Below the pieces are notes generated by a model that had not been told where the DNA came from, searched no databases, and saw only the letters and a program-made list of their open reading frames with translations. A stretch of DNA of 64,000 nt from Bacteroidaceae bacterium (GTDB taxonomy: Bacteria > Bacteroidota > Bacteroidia > Bacteroidales > Bacteroidaceae): positions 1 to 64,000 of the forward strand of contig JAGBFX010000030.1 in the NCBI GenBank assembly GCA_017936265.1. The letters are read 5' to 3'. The translations under genes were made by a program, and so were the position numbers. Positions 16,377 through 26,401 of the stretch are shown here, piece after piece (within the stretch, counting starts at the first letter, position 1; every line of letters begins with the position of its first letter).

Positions 16377-16384
16377 CAAATATA
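16377..16384 (-). promoter_or_regulatory. Rhomboid operon -7 box
   Basis: Minus-strand TATATTTG, 26 bases upstream of the first rhomboid ATG. A -33 element at 19-21 bases is not evident. Confidence 0.4.
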
Positions 16385-16501
16385 GTACAAAATATGTTTC
16401 CACTCTTTAAGAAATGACACTTAACACAAATATTTAAGTTTCATAAACACTTCATGTCCAAAACCGGCGTTTACTTTTACAATTAATTATCATCTTTTTA
16501 T

Positions 16502-16509
16502 TACCTTTG
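16502..16509 (+). promoter_or_regulatory. argS -7 box
   Basis: TACCTTTG, a TAnnTTTG match, about 70 bases before argS. The -33 region is T-rich (TTTAC) without a clean TTTG. Confidence 0.45.
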
Positions 16510-16578
16510 CAGTAAATTCAGAAACATAGTGCGCACAGCGCATTCAATTCACAAGAAAAAAATAATTATAGTTAGAAT

Positions 16579-18372
16579 ATGAGCATTGAGACAACAGTTG
16601 TTAAGAGCGTGGTAGATGCTATCAAGAGCCTCTATGGAGCAGAGTTCAGCGCTGAAAAGATTCAGTTGCAGAAGACACGCAAGGAGTTTGAAGGAGATTT
16701 TACAGTCGTGGTATTCCCGTTGTTGGCCCTATCGAAGAAACGCCCCGAGGAGACCGCACAGGAGATTGGCGAATACCTGAAGGCCAACCAACCTGTAATT
16801 TCCGCATTCAATGTGGTAAAAGGATTCCTTAACCTTTCAATATCAACAAGTTACTGGATAGAGTTGCTCGGGCGCATCGACAAAGCCGAGAGATGGGGTA
16901 CAGTGGCTGCCGACGAGAACTCGCCGCTTGTCATGGTAGAGTATTCATCACCCAACACGAACAAGCCGTTGCACCTTGGGCACATCCGCAACAACCTTCT
17001 CGGATACGCATTGTCGAACATCATTGCCGCAAACGGCAACCGCGTGGTAAAGACAAATATTGTCAATGACCGAGGCATACACATCTGCAAGTCAATGCTT
17101 GCGTGGCAGAAGTGGGGCAATGGCGCGACACCGGAAAGCATCGGCAAGAAGGGCGACCACCTCATCGGAGACTACTACGTGGCATTCGACAAGCACTACA
17201 AGGAGGAACTTGCCGGGCTTATGGAGAAGGGCATGAGCAAGGAGGAAGCCGAAGCTGCATCGCCCTTGATGACCGAGGCACGCGAGATGCTCGTCAAGTG
17301 GGAGGCCGGCGACAAGGAGGTACGCGCGCTTTGGGAGCAGATGAACAACTGGGTATATGAAGGTTTCGATGAGACATACAAGCGCCTGGGTGTCGATTTC
17401 GACAAGATATACTACGAGAGCGACACCTATCTTGTGGGCAAGGAGACCGTACTCGGCGGTTTGGAGAAGGGATTGTTCTACCGCAGGGAGGACGGTTCGG
17501 TATGGGCTGATCTTACAAACGAAGGACTCGATGAAAAGCTGTTGCTCCGCAGCGACGGTACATCGGTATATATGACACAGGATATCGGTACAGCACAGCT
17601 GCGATTCCGCGACTACCCCATCGACAAGATGGTATATGTCGTAGGCAATGAGCAGAACTACCATTTCCAGGTGCTCTCGCTGCTGCTCGACAGACTGGGT
17701 TTCTCATGGGGCAAGGGACTGGTACATTTCTCATACGGTATGGTCGAGCTCCCCGAGGGAAAGATGAAGAGCCGCGAAGGTACAGTTGTCGATGCCGATG
17801 ACTTGATGGATGAGATGATAAAGACAGCACGCGAAACCTCAGAGGAACTCGGCGGGAAACTCAACGACATACCGGCAGAGGAGAAGGCCGAGATTAATCG
17901 CATCATAGGCTTGGGCGCGCTGAAATATTTCATGCTCAAGGTCGACGCGCGCAAGAACATGCTCTTCAACCCCAAGGAGTCCATCGATTTCAACGGCAAC
18001 ACAGGACCGTTCATTCAGTACACCTATGCACGTACACGTTCAATCGAGCGCAAGGCTGCCGAGACCGGCGTCAATATAGAGGGCGCCAAGGCACCTGCGG
18101 GCCTCAGCGAGAAGGAGTGTTCTATCATACGCATGCTCAACGAGTTCCCGGCCGTGATACGCCAGGCGGGCACAGACTATTCTCCTTCGGGAATAGCGAA
18201 CTACGCATACGACCTTGCGAAGGAGTACAACCAGTTCTATCATGACTTCACAATCCTTCGCGAGGAGAACGAGGACGTAAAGGCATTCCGTGTGCTTCTC
18301 ACACGCAACGTAGGCAAGGTCATCAAGACTGCAATGAACATTCTCGGAATAGAGGTCCCCGAGAGGATGTAA
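16579..18372 (+). CDS. argS: Arginyl-tRNA synthetase
   Basis: 597 residues, class I. N-terminal Add-1 domain (about 1-110) recognising the tRNA elbow, HIGH motif as HLGH (132-135) in NTNKPLHLGHIRNN, the KMSKS position as KMKSREGTVV (about residues 395-404), and the C-terminal DALR anticodon-binding domain (TYARTRSIERK onward). Complete and ordinary. It heads a plus-strand run of closely spaced genes (rnhA 13 bases on, then two LTA-synthase-like genes and a radical SAM gene). Confidence 0.96.
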   Translation: MSIETTVVKSVVDAIKSLYGAEFSAEKIQLQKTRKEFEGDFTVVVFPLLALSKKRPEETAQEIGEYLKANQPVISAFNVVKGFLNLSISTSYWIELLGRIDKAERWGTVAADENSPLVMVEYSSPNTNKPLHLGHIRNNLLGYALSNIIAANGNRVVKTNIVNDRGIHICKSMLAWQKWGNGATPESIGKKGDHLIGDYYVAFDKHYKEELAGLMEKGMSKEEAEAASPLMTEAREMLVKWEAGDKEVRALWEQMNNWVYEGFDETYKRLGVDFDKIYYESDTYLVGKETVLGGLEKGLFYRREDGSVWADLTNEGLDEKLLLRSDGTSVYMTQDIGTAQLRFRDYPIDKMVYVVGNEQNYHFQVLSLLLDRLGFSWGKGLVHFSYGMVELPEGKMKSREGTVVDADDLMDEMIKTARETSEELGGKLNDIPAEEKAEINRIIGLGALKYFMLKVDARKNMLFNPKESIDFNGNTGPFIQYTYARTRSIERKAAETGVNIEGAKAPAGLSEKECSIIRMLNEFPAVIRQAGTDYSPSGIANYAYDLAKEYNQFYHDFTILREENEDVKAFRVLLTRNVGKVIKTAMNILGIEVPERM

Positions 18373-18385
18373 AAAACGTGACTCC

Positions 18386-19006
18386 ATGGTAAAGAAACGC
18401 TATTATGTAGTGTGGAGTGGTGCAGAGCCTGGCATCTACGAAAGTTGGAAGGAGTGTGAAGCTCAGATAAAGGGCGTAAAACAGGCCCTTTACAAATCCT
18501 TCGACACTCTTTCCGATGCCCAGAAGGCCTACTCTTCATCGCCATACAGCTACATTGGCAGTAAGGCCAAAGAGAAGAGCACACCAAAAGAGTTGCCGTC
18601 AACCGTAATAAAGACCGCACTGGCCGTCGATGCGGCATGCAGCGGCAATCCCGGGCAGATGGAATACCGTGGGGTATATATCGCCACGGGAGAGGAGATT
18701 TTCCACTTTGGTCCGATGTTCGGCACAAACAACATCGGAGAGTTCCTGGCCATAGTCCATGGACTGGCACTGCTGAAACAGAAAGGGCTCGAGCTGCCGA
18801 TATACTCCGACAGCCGCAATGCCCTGCTGTGGGTAAAGCAGAAGAAATGCAAGACAAAGCTCCCGCGTGACGCAAGCAGCGAAGAGCTGTTCGGCTACAT
18901 TGACCGGGCCGAGAAATGGCTCAAGCAGAACAGCTACACGACAACATTGCTTAAATGGGAAACCGGCGAATGGGGCGAGATTCCGGCTGACTTCGGCAGG
19001 AAATAG
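18386..19006 (+). CDS. rnhA: Ribonuclease H with N-terminal viroplasmin domain
   Basis: 206 residues. Residues about 4-50 (KRYYVVWSGAEPGIYESWKEC) are a Caulimovirus-VI/viroplasmin module that binds RNA-DNA hybrids or dsRNA in eukaryotic RNase H1. Residues about 74-206 are an RNase H domain with the acidic set Asp82 (VDAACSGNPG), Glu119 (NIGEFLA), Asp142 (YSDSRNA) and Asp202 (PADFGRK). It removes RNA from hybrids such as primers and R-loops. It lies 13 bases after argS and 28 bases before the next gene, so it is probably within one transcript. Confidence 0.9.
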   Translation: MVKKRYYVVWSGAEPGIYESWKECEAQIKGVKQALYKSFDTLSDAQKAYSSSPYSYIGSKAKEKSTPKELPSTVIKTALAVDAACSGNPGQMEYRGVYIATGEEIFHFGPMFGTNNIGEFLAIVHGLALLKQKGLELPIYSDSRNALLWVKQKKCKTKLPRDASSEELFGYIDRAEKWLKQNSYTTTLLKWETGEWGEIPADFGRK

Positions 19007-19034
19007 GATATTCAAGAAACATAGACACAGAATC

Positions 19035-20882
19035 ATGAGAGAGAGGATAATATTCATTGCGAGATACTATTTCTCTTTAGCCGCATTGGCAGCAATATAC
19101 AAGGCAATCTTTCTGCTTGCCGACAGCGGCGAAGAGCCTTTATCGGTGATTGACAGCTTTAGCGTCATATATTATGGATTGCAGCACGACCTGGCTATTG
19201 CTGGATATTTTACTGCTATACCTCTCTTCACTGCCATTGTTACCATTTTCTGCAGATTACCATTGAGAAGATTCTTTGCATGCTACAACGGCATAGTGGC
19301 ATTCCTTTTCATGCTTGCTTTCCTTGCCGACGTTTCACTGTATCCCTACTGGGGTTTCAAACTCGACGCTTCGGTGCTGATGTACCTTGACTCGCCCGCA
19401 AATGCCTTTGCGAGCGTAGAGGTGTGGCATCTTGTTCTGCTTGTCCTGCTACTCACAGGAGGCACATTAGGTATATACGCCTTATTGAGACTTGCGAGCA
19501 GAAACGCCACAAGACTATACAACAATGAGGATAGAAAGAGTGTAAAGAGATGGCTGCCGACCCTTGCGGTCAACATTCTTGTGGGAGGATTCATTTTTCT
19601 GGGAATAAGAGGCGGTGTAGCAGAATCGACCAACAACATCGGGTCTGTTTATTTCAGCGACAGGGAGTTCCTCAACCACGCAGCAGTGAACCCGGTTTTC
19701 AGTTTCCTCTACTCCTACATAAACATGGAAGACTTTACCAAGGAGTACTGTTTCTTCGATGAAAAGGAGAGAAAAGAGATTTTCAATGGGCTATATCCGA
19801 AGGATGATACCGTCACGGACACCCTGCTGAACAGGCAGAGACCAAACGTCCTGACAATCATACTCGAAGGGTTGAGCGCAAACCTTGTCGAAGAACTCGG
19901 GGGCATGGAAGGTATTACCCCGAATTTCAACAGACTTGCCAAGGAGGGTGTACTCTTTACCAACTGCTATGCCAACAGTTTCCGCACTGACAGAGGACTT
20001 ATATGTGCCCTGAGCGGTTACCCGTCGTTTCCGAAGACCTCGGTAATGAAATCAACCGCCAGAAGCCAGAAGTTGCCCTCATTGGCATCGGAACTGGCGA
20101 AGGCCGGCTACACAAACACATTCCTATATGGCGGTGACATAAATTTCACGAACATGCGAGGGTACCTCTACTCCACCGGATATAAACGCATTATCGCCGA
20201 CAAGGACTTCAGCGCAGAAGAACGTAGCACACATCGTTGGGGCGCAGGAGATGACATTGTCCTCGACAGACTGTATGATGTCATTGAAGAGCAAGGCAAT
20301 GAGCCTTGGCATATAACATGCCTCACGCTCAGCAGCCACGAACCATGGAGCGTACCTTATACACGCATCGAAGGGGACAAAATCGCGAATTCCTTTGCCT
20401 TTACCGATGAAGAGTTCGGCAAATTCATCGAAAGGTTCAGACAGAGTGACAAATGGGATAGCACATTGATTGTATGCATCAGCGACCACTCTGTCGTGGG
20501 ATACCCCAAGGGCATAACACAGAATGACAGGAACCGCAACCACATTCCATTACTGCTGCTCGGAGGTGCAGTAAAGGAGGCAAGAAAGATTGAGACACTA
20601 TGCAATCAGCAGGACCTTGTCGCGACCATTCTACCCCAGATGGGGTTGTCGGGCAAGGAGTTCCCGTTCAGCCGCAATATACTCAGTCCCAAATACAGCC
20701 ATCCGTTCGCCTATCACTGCTTCAACAACGGATTCTCCATAATTGACTCCACCGGATTTACTGTCTACAGCCTTGATAATGGAAAGACTACACATGACGA
20801 GCCCGAAGAAGGAGGAGTGGAGCGTCTGTACAATGCCAAAGCCATACTTCAGACAACGTATACCGATTTTATAAGAAAATAG
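19035..20882 (+). CDS. LTA synthase family phospho-transferase (Thr nucleophile)
   Basis: 615 residues from ATG 19035 (MRERIIFIARYYF); the longer frame overlaps rnhA out of frame and is not used. Five N-terminal membrane helices (to about 195) precede a periplasmic sulfatase-fold domain. Metal and catalytic residues visible: Glu278 (TIILEGLS), nucleophile Thr318 (SFRTDRGLICALSGYP) and Asp-His in CISDHSVVG. COG1368 enzymes transfer phosphoglycerol or phosphoethanolamine head groups from lipids to polymers or glycans. Gram-negatives lack lipoteichoic acid, so the acceptor (LPS, glycan, sphingolipid) is unknown. Followed 32 bases later by a paralogue. Confidence 0.88.
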   Translation: MRERIIFIARYYFSLAALAAIYKAIFLLADSGEEPLSVIDSFSVIYYGLQHDLAIAGYFTAIPLFTAIVTIFCRLPLRRFFACYNGIVAFLFMLAFLADVSLYPYWGFKLDASVLMYLDSPANAFASVEVWHLVLLVLLLTGGTLGIYALLRLASRNATRLYNNEDRKSVKRWLPTLAVNILVGGFIFLGIRGGVAESTNNIGSVYFSDREFLNHAAVNPVFSFLYSYINMEDFTKEYCFFDEKERKEIFNGLYPKDDTVTDTLLNRQRPNVLTIILEGLSANLVEELGGMEGITPNFNRLAKEGVLFTNCYANSFRTDRGLICALSGYPSFPKTSVMKSTARSQKLPSLASELAKAGYTNTFLYGGDINFTNMRGYLYSTGYKRIIADKDFSAEERSTHRWGAGDDIVLDRLYDVIEEQGNEPWHITCLTLSSHEPWSVPYTRIEGDKIANSFAFTDEEFGKFIERFRQSDKWDSTLIVCISDHSVVGYPKGITQNDRNRNHIPLLLLGGAVKEARKIETLCNQQDLVATILPQMGLSGKEFPFSRNILSPKYSHPFAYHCFNNGFSIIDSTGFTVYSLDNGKTTHDEPEEGGVERLYNAKAILQTTYTDFIRK

Positions 20883-20914
20883 CCCCACTGGAGCAAAACG
20901 AAACATCCATAAAC

Positions 20915-22903
20915 ATGAGCAGGACACTTTTCAGAAGTTTCAAAGAGAAGAACGTATTGACAGCTTTACTGCTGAATATTGCACTAGCATATGCCATGCT
21001 GTTCATCTGCCGCATACTTTTCATGGCGGTCAACCACGGCATGTACGATGACACTCTTGCAAATGACTCGCTGTGGACAATGGCAAAAGGAGCACTGCTT
21101 TTCGACACATCGGCAGTATGTTATCTCAATGCGCTGTATCTGCTGTGTCTGCTCTTTCCGCTGCACTACAAGGAAGGGAGAATCATGCAGACAGTTACCA
21201 GATGGGCTTTTGTCATTCCCAACTCGGCAGGAGTCATCGCCAACCTGTGCGACTGCGTCTATGTGCCGTTCACAGGCAGAAGAACCACATGGAGCGTCTT
21301 CTATGAGTTCAGCAACGAAGAGAACATGGGCAACATTGTCGCCGCCGAGGTCATAAACCATTGGTGGCTTGTACTTATAGGTATCCTGCTCATTTGGCTC
21401 ACATACAGACTATACACGCCCGCGCAGAAGAGCATCAAGGGTGTCGGGAAGTACTATCTTCTGCATGTACCGCTGCTTGCCATGGTTGCATTCCTGCTCG
21501 TTACAGGCATGCGTGGTGGTATAGGCAAGGCGGTAAGACCAATCACGCTGAGCAATGCCAACCAATATGTATCATCGCCCGACCAGGCAGCAATAATCCT
21601 GAACACTCCGTTCAGTATCCTCCGCACAGCCGGCAAGAAACCATTCGGCGAGAAGAACTATTTCAGCGAAGAAGAGCTTGCCACCATATACACTCCACTA
21701 AAACAGTTTGCCGTAGCTGACAGCACAAAGAAAAGGAACGTGGTCATTCTCATTGTGGAGAGTTTCGGCAAGGAATATATCGGAGCATACAACCATCGTG
21801 AAGAGGGCTCGCTTACCCCGTTCCTCGATTCACTCATAGAGAAGAGCAGAAGTTACCTCTACTCATACGGCAACGGAAAGAAGAGCATTGACGGCATGCC
21901 CTCGATACTATCAAGCATACCGATGTTCGTTGAGCCCTTCTTCGTTACTGACGCATCGCTCAACAAGGTAAGCGGAATAGCAGGGGAACTTGGCAAGATT
22001 GGATACAACAGTGCATTCTTCCATGGAGCCCCCAATGGTTCAATGGGTTTCCAAGCCTTTGCAAACGCAACTGGTTTCCAAAGGTATCTTGGCTTTGATG
22101 AATACTGCACAGCACCCGGACACAACGGGAAAGCAGACCATGACGGCACATGGGCTATCTGGGATGAGCCGTTCCTCCGATACTATGCCGAGTGCATGGA
22201 TAATATGCAGGAACCGTTCGTGACATCGGTATTCACGGCCTCATCTCACCACCCGTTCAAGATCCCCGAAGAGTACACAGAGAGATTCAAGGGTGGCGAT
22301 GACCCGTTCCTGAAATGCGTACAGTACACAGACCATGCATTGAAGGAGTTCTTTGAATATGCCCGTAAACAGAAATGGTATGACAACACTCTTTTCGTCA
22401 TCACAGCCGACCATACCAACCACAGCATAGAGCCACGTTACAAGACAACAGCAGGATGGTTTGAAGTACCCGTAATATTCTTCTCTCCAGACGGGAGTGC
22501 GCCTTTCGCTCCAGGCATTGACAGTACCATGATAGCACAACAGGCCGACATAATGCCGACCATACTTGAGTATGTGGGATACGACAGACCGTTCATTGCA
22601 TTCGGTAAGAGCCTTATATCTACACCTGCCGAAGAGAGCTATGCAGTAAACTACACCAATGAGACATACCAGTACTACAAAGGAGAGTATGTGCTTCAGT
22701 TCGATGGAGAGAAGAGCACAGGACTTTACAATATACGCCGCGATGAACTGATGAAAGAGAACATTATCGGCAACAACGATGTTCAGGAGAGCATGGAACG
22801 TGAACTCAAAGCAATAGTACAGCAATACATGAACAGGATGGTCAATGACAGGCTCACGCCGGAGACCGATGATATTGAAAATCAAGAGCCATGGCAACGA
22901 TAA
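20915..22903 (+). CDS. LTA synthase family phospho-transferase (Ser nucleophile)
   Basis: 662 residues with five predicted membrane helices (to about 200) and a periplasmic sulfatase-fold domain. Visible: Glu282 (ILIVESFGKEYIG), the nucleophile position as Ser324 (GNGKKSIDGMPS) and the metal site in ITADHTNHS. It thus belongs to a different subgroup from the preceding gene, which has Thr at this place. The tandem suggests two head-group transfers to one product or two acceptors. Its last codons overlap the radical SAM gene by 13 bases. Substrate unknown; I infer envelope glycan or lipid modification. Confidence 0.88.
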   Translation: MSRTLFRSFKEKNVLTALLLNIALAYAMLFICRILFMAVNHGMYDDTLANDSLWTMAKGALLFDTSAVCYLNALYLLCLLFPLHYKEGRIMQTVTRWAFVIPNSAGVIANLCDCVYVPFTGRRTTWSVFYEFSNEENMGNIVAAEVINHWWLVLIGILLIWLTYRLYTPAQKSIKGVGKYYLLHVPLLAMVAFLLVTGMRGGIGKAVRPITLSNANQYVSSPDQAAIILNTPFSILRTAGKKPFGEKNYFSEEELATIYTPLKQFAVADSTKKRNVVILIVESFGKEYIGAYNHREEGSLTPFLDSLIEKSRSYLYSYGNGKKSIDGMPSILSSIPMFVEPFFVTDASLNKVSGIAGELGKIGYNSAFFHGAPNGSMGFQAFANATGFQRYLGFDEYCTAPGHNGKADHDGTWAIWDEPFLRYYAECMDNMQEPFVTSVFTASSHHPFKIPEEYTERFKGGDDPFLKCVQYTDHALKEFFEYARKQKWYDNTLFVITADHTNHSIEPRYKTTAGWFEVPVIFFSPDGSAPFAPGIDSTMIAQQADIMPTILEYVGYDRPFIAFGKSLISTPAEESYAVNYTNETYQYYKGEYVLQFDGEKSTGLYNIRRDELMKENIIGNNDVQESMERELKAIVQQYMNRMVNDRLTPETDDIENQEPWQR

Positions 22904-23667
22904 TTTTCCCCTCCCCCATTTTCGGACCAATAAAGAGCCGACGCCTCGGTATTTCACTGGGCGTAAACCTTCTGCCTGCAGACGGCAAGATATGCACATT
23001 TGACTGCATATATTGCGAATGCGGCTTTAACAGCGAGCGCCGTCCCAAGGCGCGCATTCCCCAACGGCATGAGGTGGCTGAGGCCCTTGAAAGGAAACTG
23101 GCCGAGATGAAAGCCGACGGAGCGCTCCCCGACGTGATAACGTTCGCCGGCAACGGCGAACCCACAGTTCATCCGCAGTTCAACGAAATAATCGATGACA
23201 CAATAGTACTGCGGGACAAATATTGCCCCGACGCCAAGGTAAGCGTCCTTACCAATGCGACAATGCTCTCAAAGCCGAATGTATTTGACGCCTTGTTGAA
23301 GGTCGACAACAACATACTCAAACTCGATACTGTAGACACCGCATACATCCAACGCGTGGACCGTCCCAACGGCAGATACGACGTAAGGGAGATTATCGGA
23401 TACATGAAGGAGTTCGGAGGCAAGGCCGTAATACAGACCATGTTCCTGAAAGGAGAGGTTGACGGAGTCGACGTCAACAATACAGGAGAGGAGTATGTGG
23501 CCCCATGGATAGAGGCTGTGAAAGAGATTGCGCCACGCGAGGTAATGATATACACCATTGACCGCGAGACACCACAGAAAGGACTTATAAAAGCGACCCA
23601 CGAAGAGCTGGACAGGATTGTCAAAAGGCTTACCGATGCGGGCATCAAGGCATCGGCCTCATATTAG
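22891..23667 (+). CDS. Radical SAM protein
   Basis: 258 residues. The 4Fe-4S cluster motif is Cys35, Cys39, Cys42 (CTFDCIYC), with an extra Cys44; SAM-binding GNGEPTVHP follows at about 90-98, typical of the radical SAM barrel. No membrane segment or extra domain. Similar short radical SAM proteins are widespread in Bacteroidetes without an assigned substrate. Overlap with the LTA-synthase-like gene implies translational coupling. Its stop overlaps the stop of the convergent YqaA-like gene by four bases. Confidence 0.85.
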   Translation: MATIIFPSPIFGPIKSRRLGISLGVNLLPADGKICTFDCIYCECGFNSERRPKARIPQRHEVAEALERKLAEMKADGALPDVITFAGNGEPTVHPQFNEIIDDTIVLRDKYCPDAKVSVLTNATMLSKPNVFDALLKVDNNILKLDTVDTAYIQRVDRPNGRYDVREIIGYMKEFGGKAVIQTMFLKGEVDGVDVNNTGEEYVAPWIEAVKEIAPREVMIYTIDRETPQKGLIKATHEELDRIVKRLTDAGIKASASY

Positions 23668-24134
23668 AAGCCGAAGAATCCGGCAATTCCGATAGCAGAA
23701 ATCACTATCAGCGAATAACGGAGCAACTTGCCTAGAGCCATAAGCACAAAGACTTTTGTCTTGCTTGCACGCATTATTCCGAGTGCAACAAGGAACACCT
23801 CGCCTATTGCCGGAACAAAAGAGAAAAATGCCGTCCAGTAACCATATTTGTCTATGAGACGGTCGGCACGGCGCATCCTCCTGTCGGGAATCCTGAAGAA
23901 AGCCTGTACCCTCTCTTTCTTGGCAAGATAGCCAAAAAGGAAGCATGTGATGCCACCCAACACATTGCCTACGGTGGCAGAAAGTGTAAGCCCCACAGCA
24001 TTCAGTCCGGCACCGAGGAAGAACACAAGCAGCACCTCACTGGCAATAGGCAGTACTGTTCCGGCAAGGAAAGCCATTATACCCATGCCCACATATCCAT
24101 AATCCTTCAGGAAATCTATAATCAATTCACCCAT
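23664..24134 (-). CDS. YqaA-like membrane protein of the DedA/VTT type
   Basis: 156 residues, four membrane helices. The motif GTVLPIASEVLLVFFLGAG and the later SFVPAIGEVFLVALGIM fit the small YqaA branch of the SNARE-associated/VTT (DedA) family; proteins of the wider family take part in lipid scrambling or membrane integrity. It lies tail to tail with the radical SAM gene (four-base overlap) and 13 bases into the end of the upstream membrane protein gene, as the last gene of a purD run. Confidence 0.82.
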   Translation of the reverse strand: MGELIIDFLKDYGYVGMGIMAFLAGTVLPIASEVLLVFFLGAGLNAVGLTLSATVGNVLGGITCFLFGYLAKKERVQAFFRIPDRRMRRADRLIDKYGYWTAFFSFVPAIGEVFLVALGIMRASKTKVFVLMALGKLLRYSLIVISAIGIAGFFGF

Positions 24135-25096
24135 ACGCTAAACACAGCTATTGCAAGCCACAGAATAAAAATCATCACAAAATATATATTCGAATATCTT
24201 GTTACCTTCAACGAGAAAAGATACGAAGCCAATATTGCTGTTCCCGGAATCCGCCATGCATACAACATATCGAAATTGGGTGCAGAGAGGAACGATAGCA
24301 GCAGAAGATAGGTGTTGGCAATCATTATGAAGAGCAACCTCCTGCGCAGGAAAGGCTTGCTCGGCACAGAAGACGCCGCGAACATAGTCATGGCCGGCAA
24401 CATCACCGCAAGCTCGGTAACCGGTAGCAGAATCCTCAATGGAGTGAAATCTATTACTTCAGGAAATGCCAGACTGCATAAAACAGATTCTCCGCTTGGA
24501 ACGAACTCCGAGACCTCGGGCCATACATAAGTTACACCGAACAAGAGCCAGAATGGCAATATGAGTCCAAGCATCGCCGCCAGAAATCTTCTGAGCCCGA
24601 AGATATTGGCCACAAAAAGGTATAGCACAAAGAGTGGAATAAGGAACAGGAACTGCGGCAGCAGGAACGAGAGCAACCCAAGCAAGGCAAAAGCTGCAAA
24701 AAGGGCACCTTCGGTATCTTCGCCAGGCTGGCATACTAGAAGTGCAGACATTACTGCTATAAAAAGAAGTGCAGACACAGCGGACACGACATCATTGTGC
24801 ATGAACAGCGACACTGCCGCCAGGAAAAAGCACAATGACGTAAGCCAGTTGATGCGTCTCTCATGCAAATGGAGCATTCCAAGAATTACAGCCACAGCAA
24901 TATAACAAAGCATCGGCACTATTGCAGAGAAAATCCCTCCACCGACACTGAACATATGCACAGGCCAGAGCATACCCGATGACGTCGGGATAAAGAAAGA
25001 CCCGATACGCCATACAACCACAGACACGAGCACTAATATCAGTGGTGTATATCTTCCCGAGACAAAAAGCCCCTGCAACGACCTGCTATAAGTCAA
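24122..25096 (-). CDS. Multispanning membrane protein of unknown function
   Basis: 324 residues with about nine hydrophobic segments ([47 protein letters not shown]; several more to the end) and short polar loops. I do not recognise a family or catalytic motif. It is placed between purD (11-base overlap) and the YqaA-like gene (13-base overlap); proteins of this size beside purD are seen in other Bacteroidales, from memory. The context suggests co-translation but gives no function. Confidence 0.7.
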   Translation of the reverse strand: MTYSRSLQGLFVSGRYTPLILVLVSVVVWRIGSFFIPTSSGMLWPVHMFSVGGGIFSAIVPMLCYIAVAVILGMLHLHERRINWLTSLCFFLAAVSLFMHNDVVSAVSALLFIAVMSALLVCQPGEDTEGALFAAFALLGLLSFLLPQFLFLIPLFVLYLFVANIFGLRRFLAAMLGLILPFWLLFGVTYVWPEVSEFVPSGESVLCSLAFPEVIDFTPLRILLPVTELAVMLPAMTMFAASSVPSKPFLRRRLLFIMIANTYLLLLSFLSAPNFDMLYAWRIPGTAILASYLFSLKVTRYSNIYFVMIFILWLAIAVFSVWVN

Positions 25097-26354
25097 AGCC
25101 TATATCTCCTCTAAAATATTTCTTCTCGTAAGATATTGCATTTGCAGAGCGGAAAGACTTCTCAAGAGCTTCGGCACGTGTGGCACCATATGAGACTGCA
25201 GCGATGACACGTCCCCCGGCTGTCACAACCTTGCCTTCCTTCTCGGCTGTACCCGCGTGGAACAGTATACTATCCTTGACGTTTTCGAAACCCGTAATCT
25301 CGAATCCCTTGTCATAATGCTCGGGGTAACCGCCTGATACAAGCATCACGCACACAGCAGCCCTCTCATCGAACTCTACAGCTGTTCCCGCCAATGTGCC
25401 TGCATCGACCTTCTCGAAGAGTTCTACGATGTCACTCTTCAGACGTAGCATCACAGACTCTGTCTCAGGGTCGCCCATACGGACATTGTACTCAATTACC
25501 ATCGGCTCGCCCTCTACATTTATGAGGCCGAAGAAAATGAAGCCCTTATAGAGCAGGTTATCCTTTACAAGGCCGTCGACCGTAGGACGTATAATGCGTT
25601 CATCGACTTTCTTCATCCACTCCTCGGTCGCAAAAGGCACAGGAGATATCGAGCCCATACCGCCTGTATTGAGACCGGTATTACCCTCACCGATACGCTT
25701 GTAGTCCTTTGCCTCGGGCAGTATCACATAGTCCTTGCCGTCGGTAAGCACGAATACCGAACACTCGATGCCATCAAGGAACTCCTCAATGACAACTGTT
25801 GCGGAGGAATCGCCGAACATTCCGTCAAACATCTCGTTGAGACTGCTCTTTGCCTCTTCGATAGTCGGCAATATGAGGACACCTTTTCCTGCACAGAGGC
25901 CGTCGGCCTTGAGCACATAAGGAGCCTTGAGGCCCTCAAGGAAACGATATGCATCATCCTTTTCTGCCGCCGTAAACGCGCGATATGCAGCTGTCGGAAT
26001 AGAATGACGCTGCATGAAATCTTTGGCAAAGCTCTTGCTGCCTTCAAGTTCCGCAGCACCCTTTGAGGGACCTATTACCGCAACGTGCTGCAGGCGACTG
26101 TCAGCCTTGAAATAGTCATATATACCCTTCACAAGCGGGTCCTCGGGGCCGACAACGACCATGTTTATCCCGTTATCGAGAACAAAGGCCGCAATTGCAT
26201 CAAAATCGCATACAGATATCGCGACATTCTCGCCCACCTCGTTTGTACCAGCATTGCCCGGAGCAATGAACAACTTCTCAACCTTTGGGCTCTGCGCGAT
26301 TTTCCATGCAAGTGCATGCTCGCGGCCACCACTACCTAAAAGCAAAATCTTCAT
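25086..26354 (-). CDS. purD: Phosphoribosylamine-glycine ligase
   Basis: 422 residues, the normal length of GARS, which joins glycine to phosphoribosylamine with ATP in step two of purine synthesis. N-terminal motif [15 protein letters not shown] (about 4-18), then an ATP-grasp domain: [25 protein letters not shown], and [25 protein letters not shown] with metal ligands. Two membrane protein genes follow with overlaps. The gene is separated by 47 bases from the THUMP methyltransferase gene upstream. Confidence 0.95.
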   Translation of the reverse strand: MKILLLGSGGREHALAWKIAQSPKVEKLFIAPGNAGTNEVGENVAISVCDFDAIAAFVLDNGINMVVVGPEDPLVKGIYDYFKADSRLQHVAVIGPSKGAAELEGSKSFAKDFMQRHSIPTAAYRAFTAAEKDDAYRFLEGLKAPYVLKADGLCAGKGVLILPTIEEAKSSLNEMFDGMFGDSSATVVIEEFLDGIECSVFVLTDGKDYVILPEAKDYKRIGEGNTGLNTGGMGSISPVPFATEEWMKKVDERIIRPTVDGLVKDNLLYKGFIFFGLINVEGEPMVIEYNVRMGDPETESVMLRLKSDIVELFEKVDAGTLAGTAVEFDERAAVCVMLVSGGYPEHYDKGFEITGFENVKDSILFHAGTAEKEGKVVTAGGRVIAAVSYGATRAEALEKSFRSANAISYEKKYFRGDIGFDL

Positions 26355-26401
26355 ACTCTTTATATTTGTACAGCGGCCCTGCTAAAGGCTGCTGCGATAG
26401 T

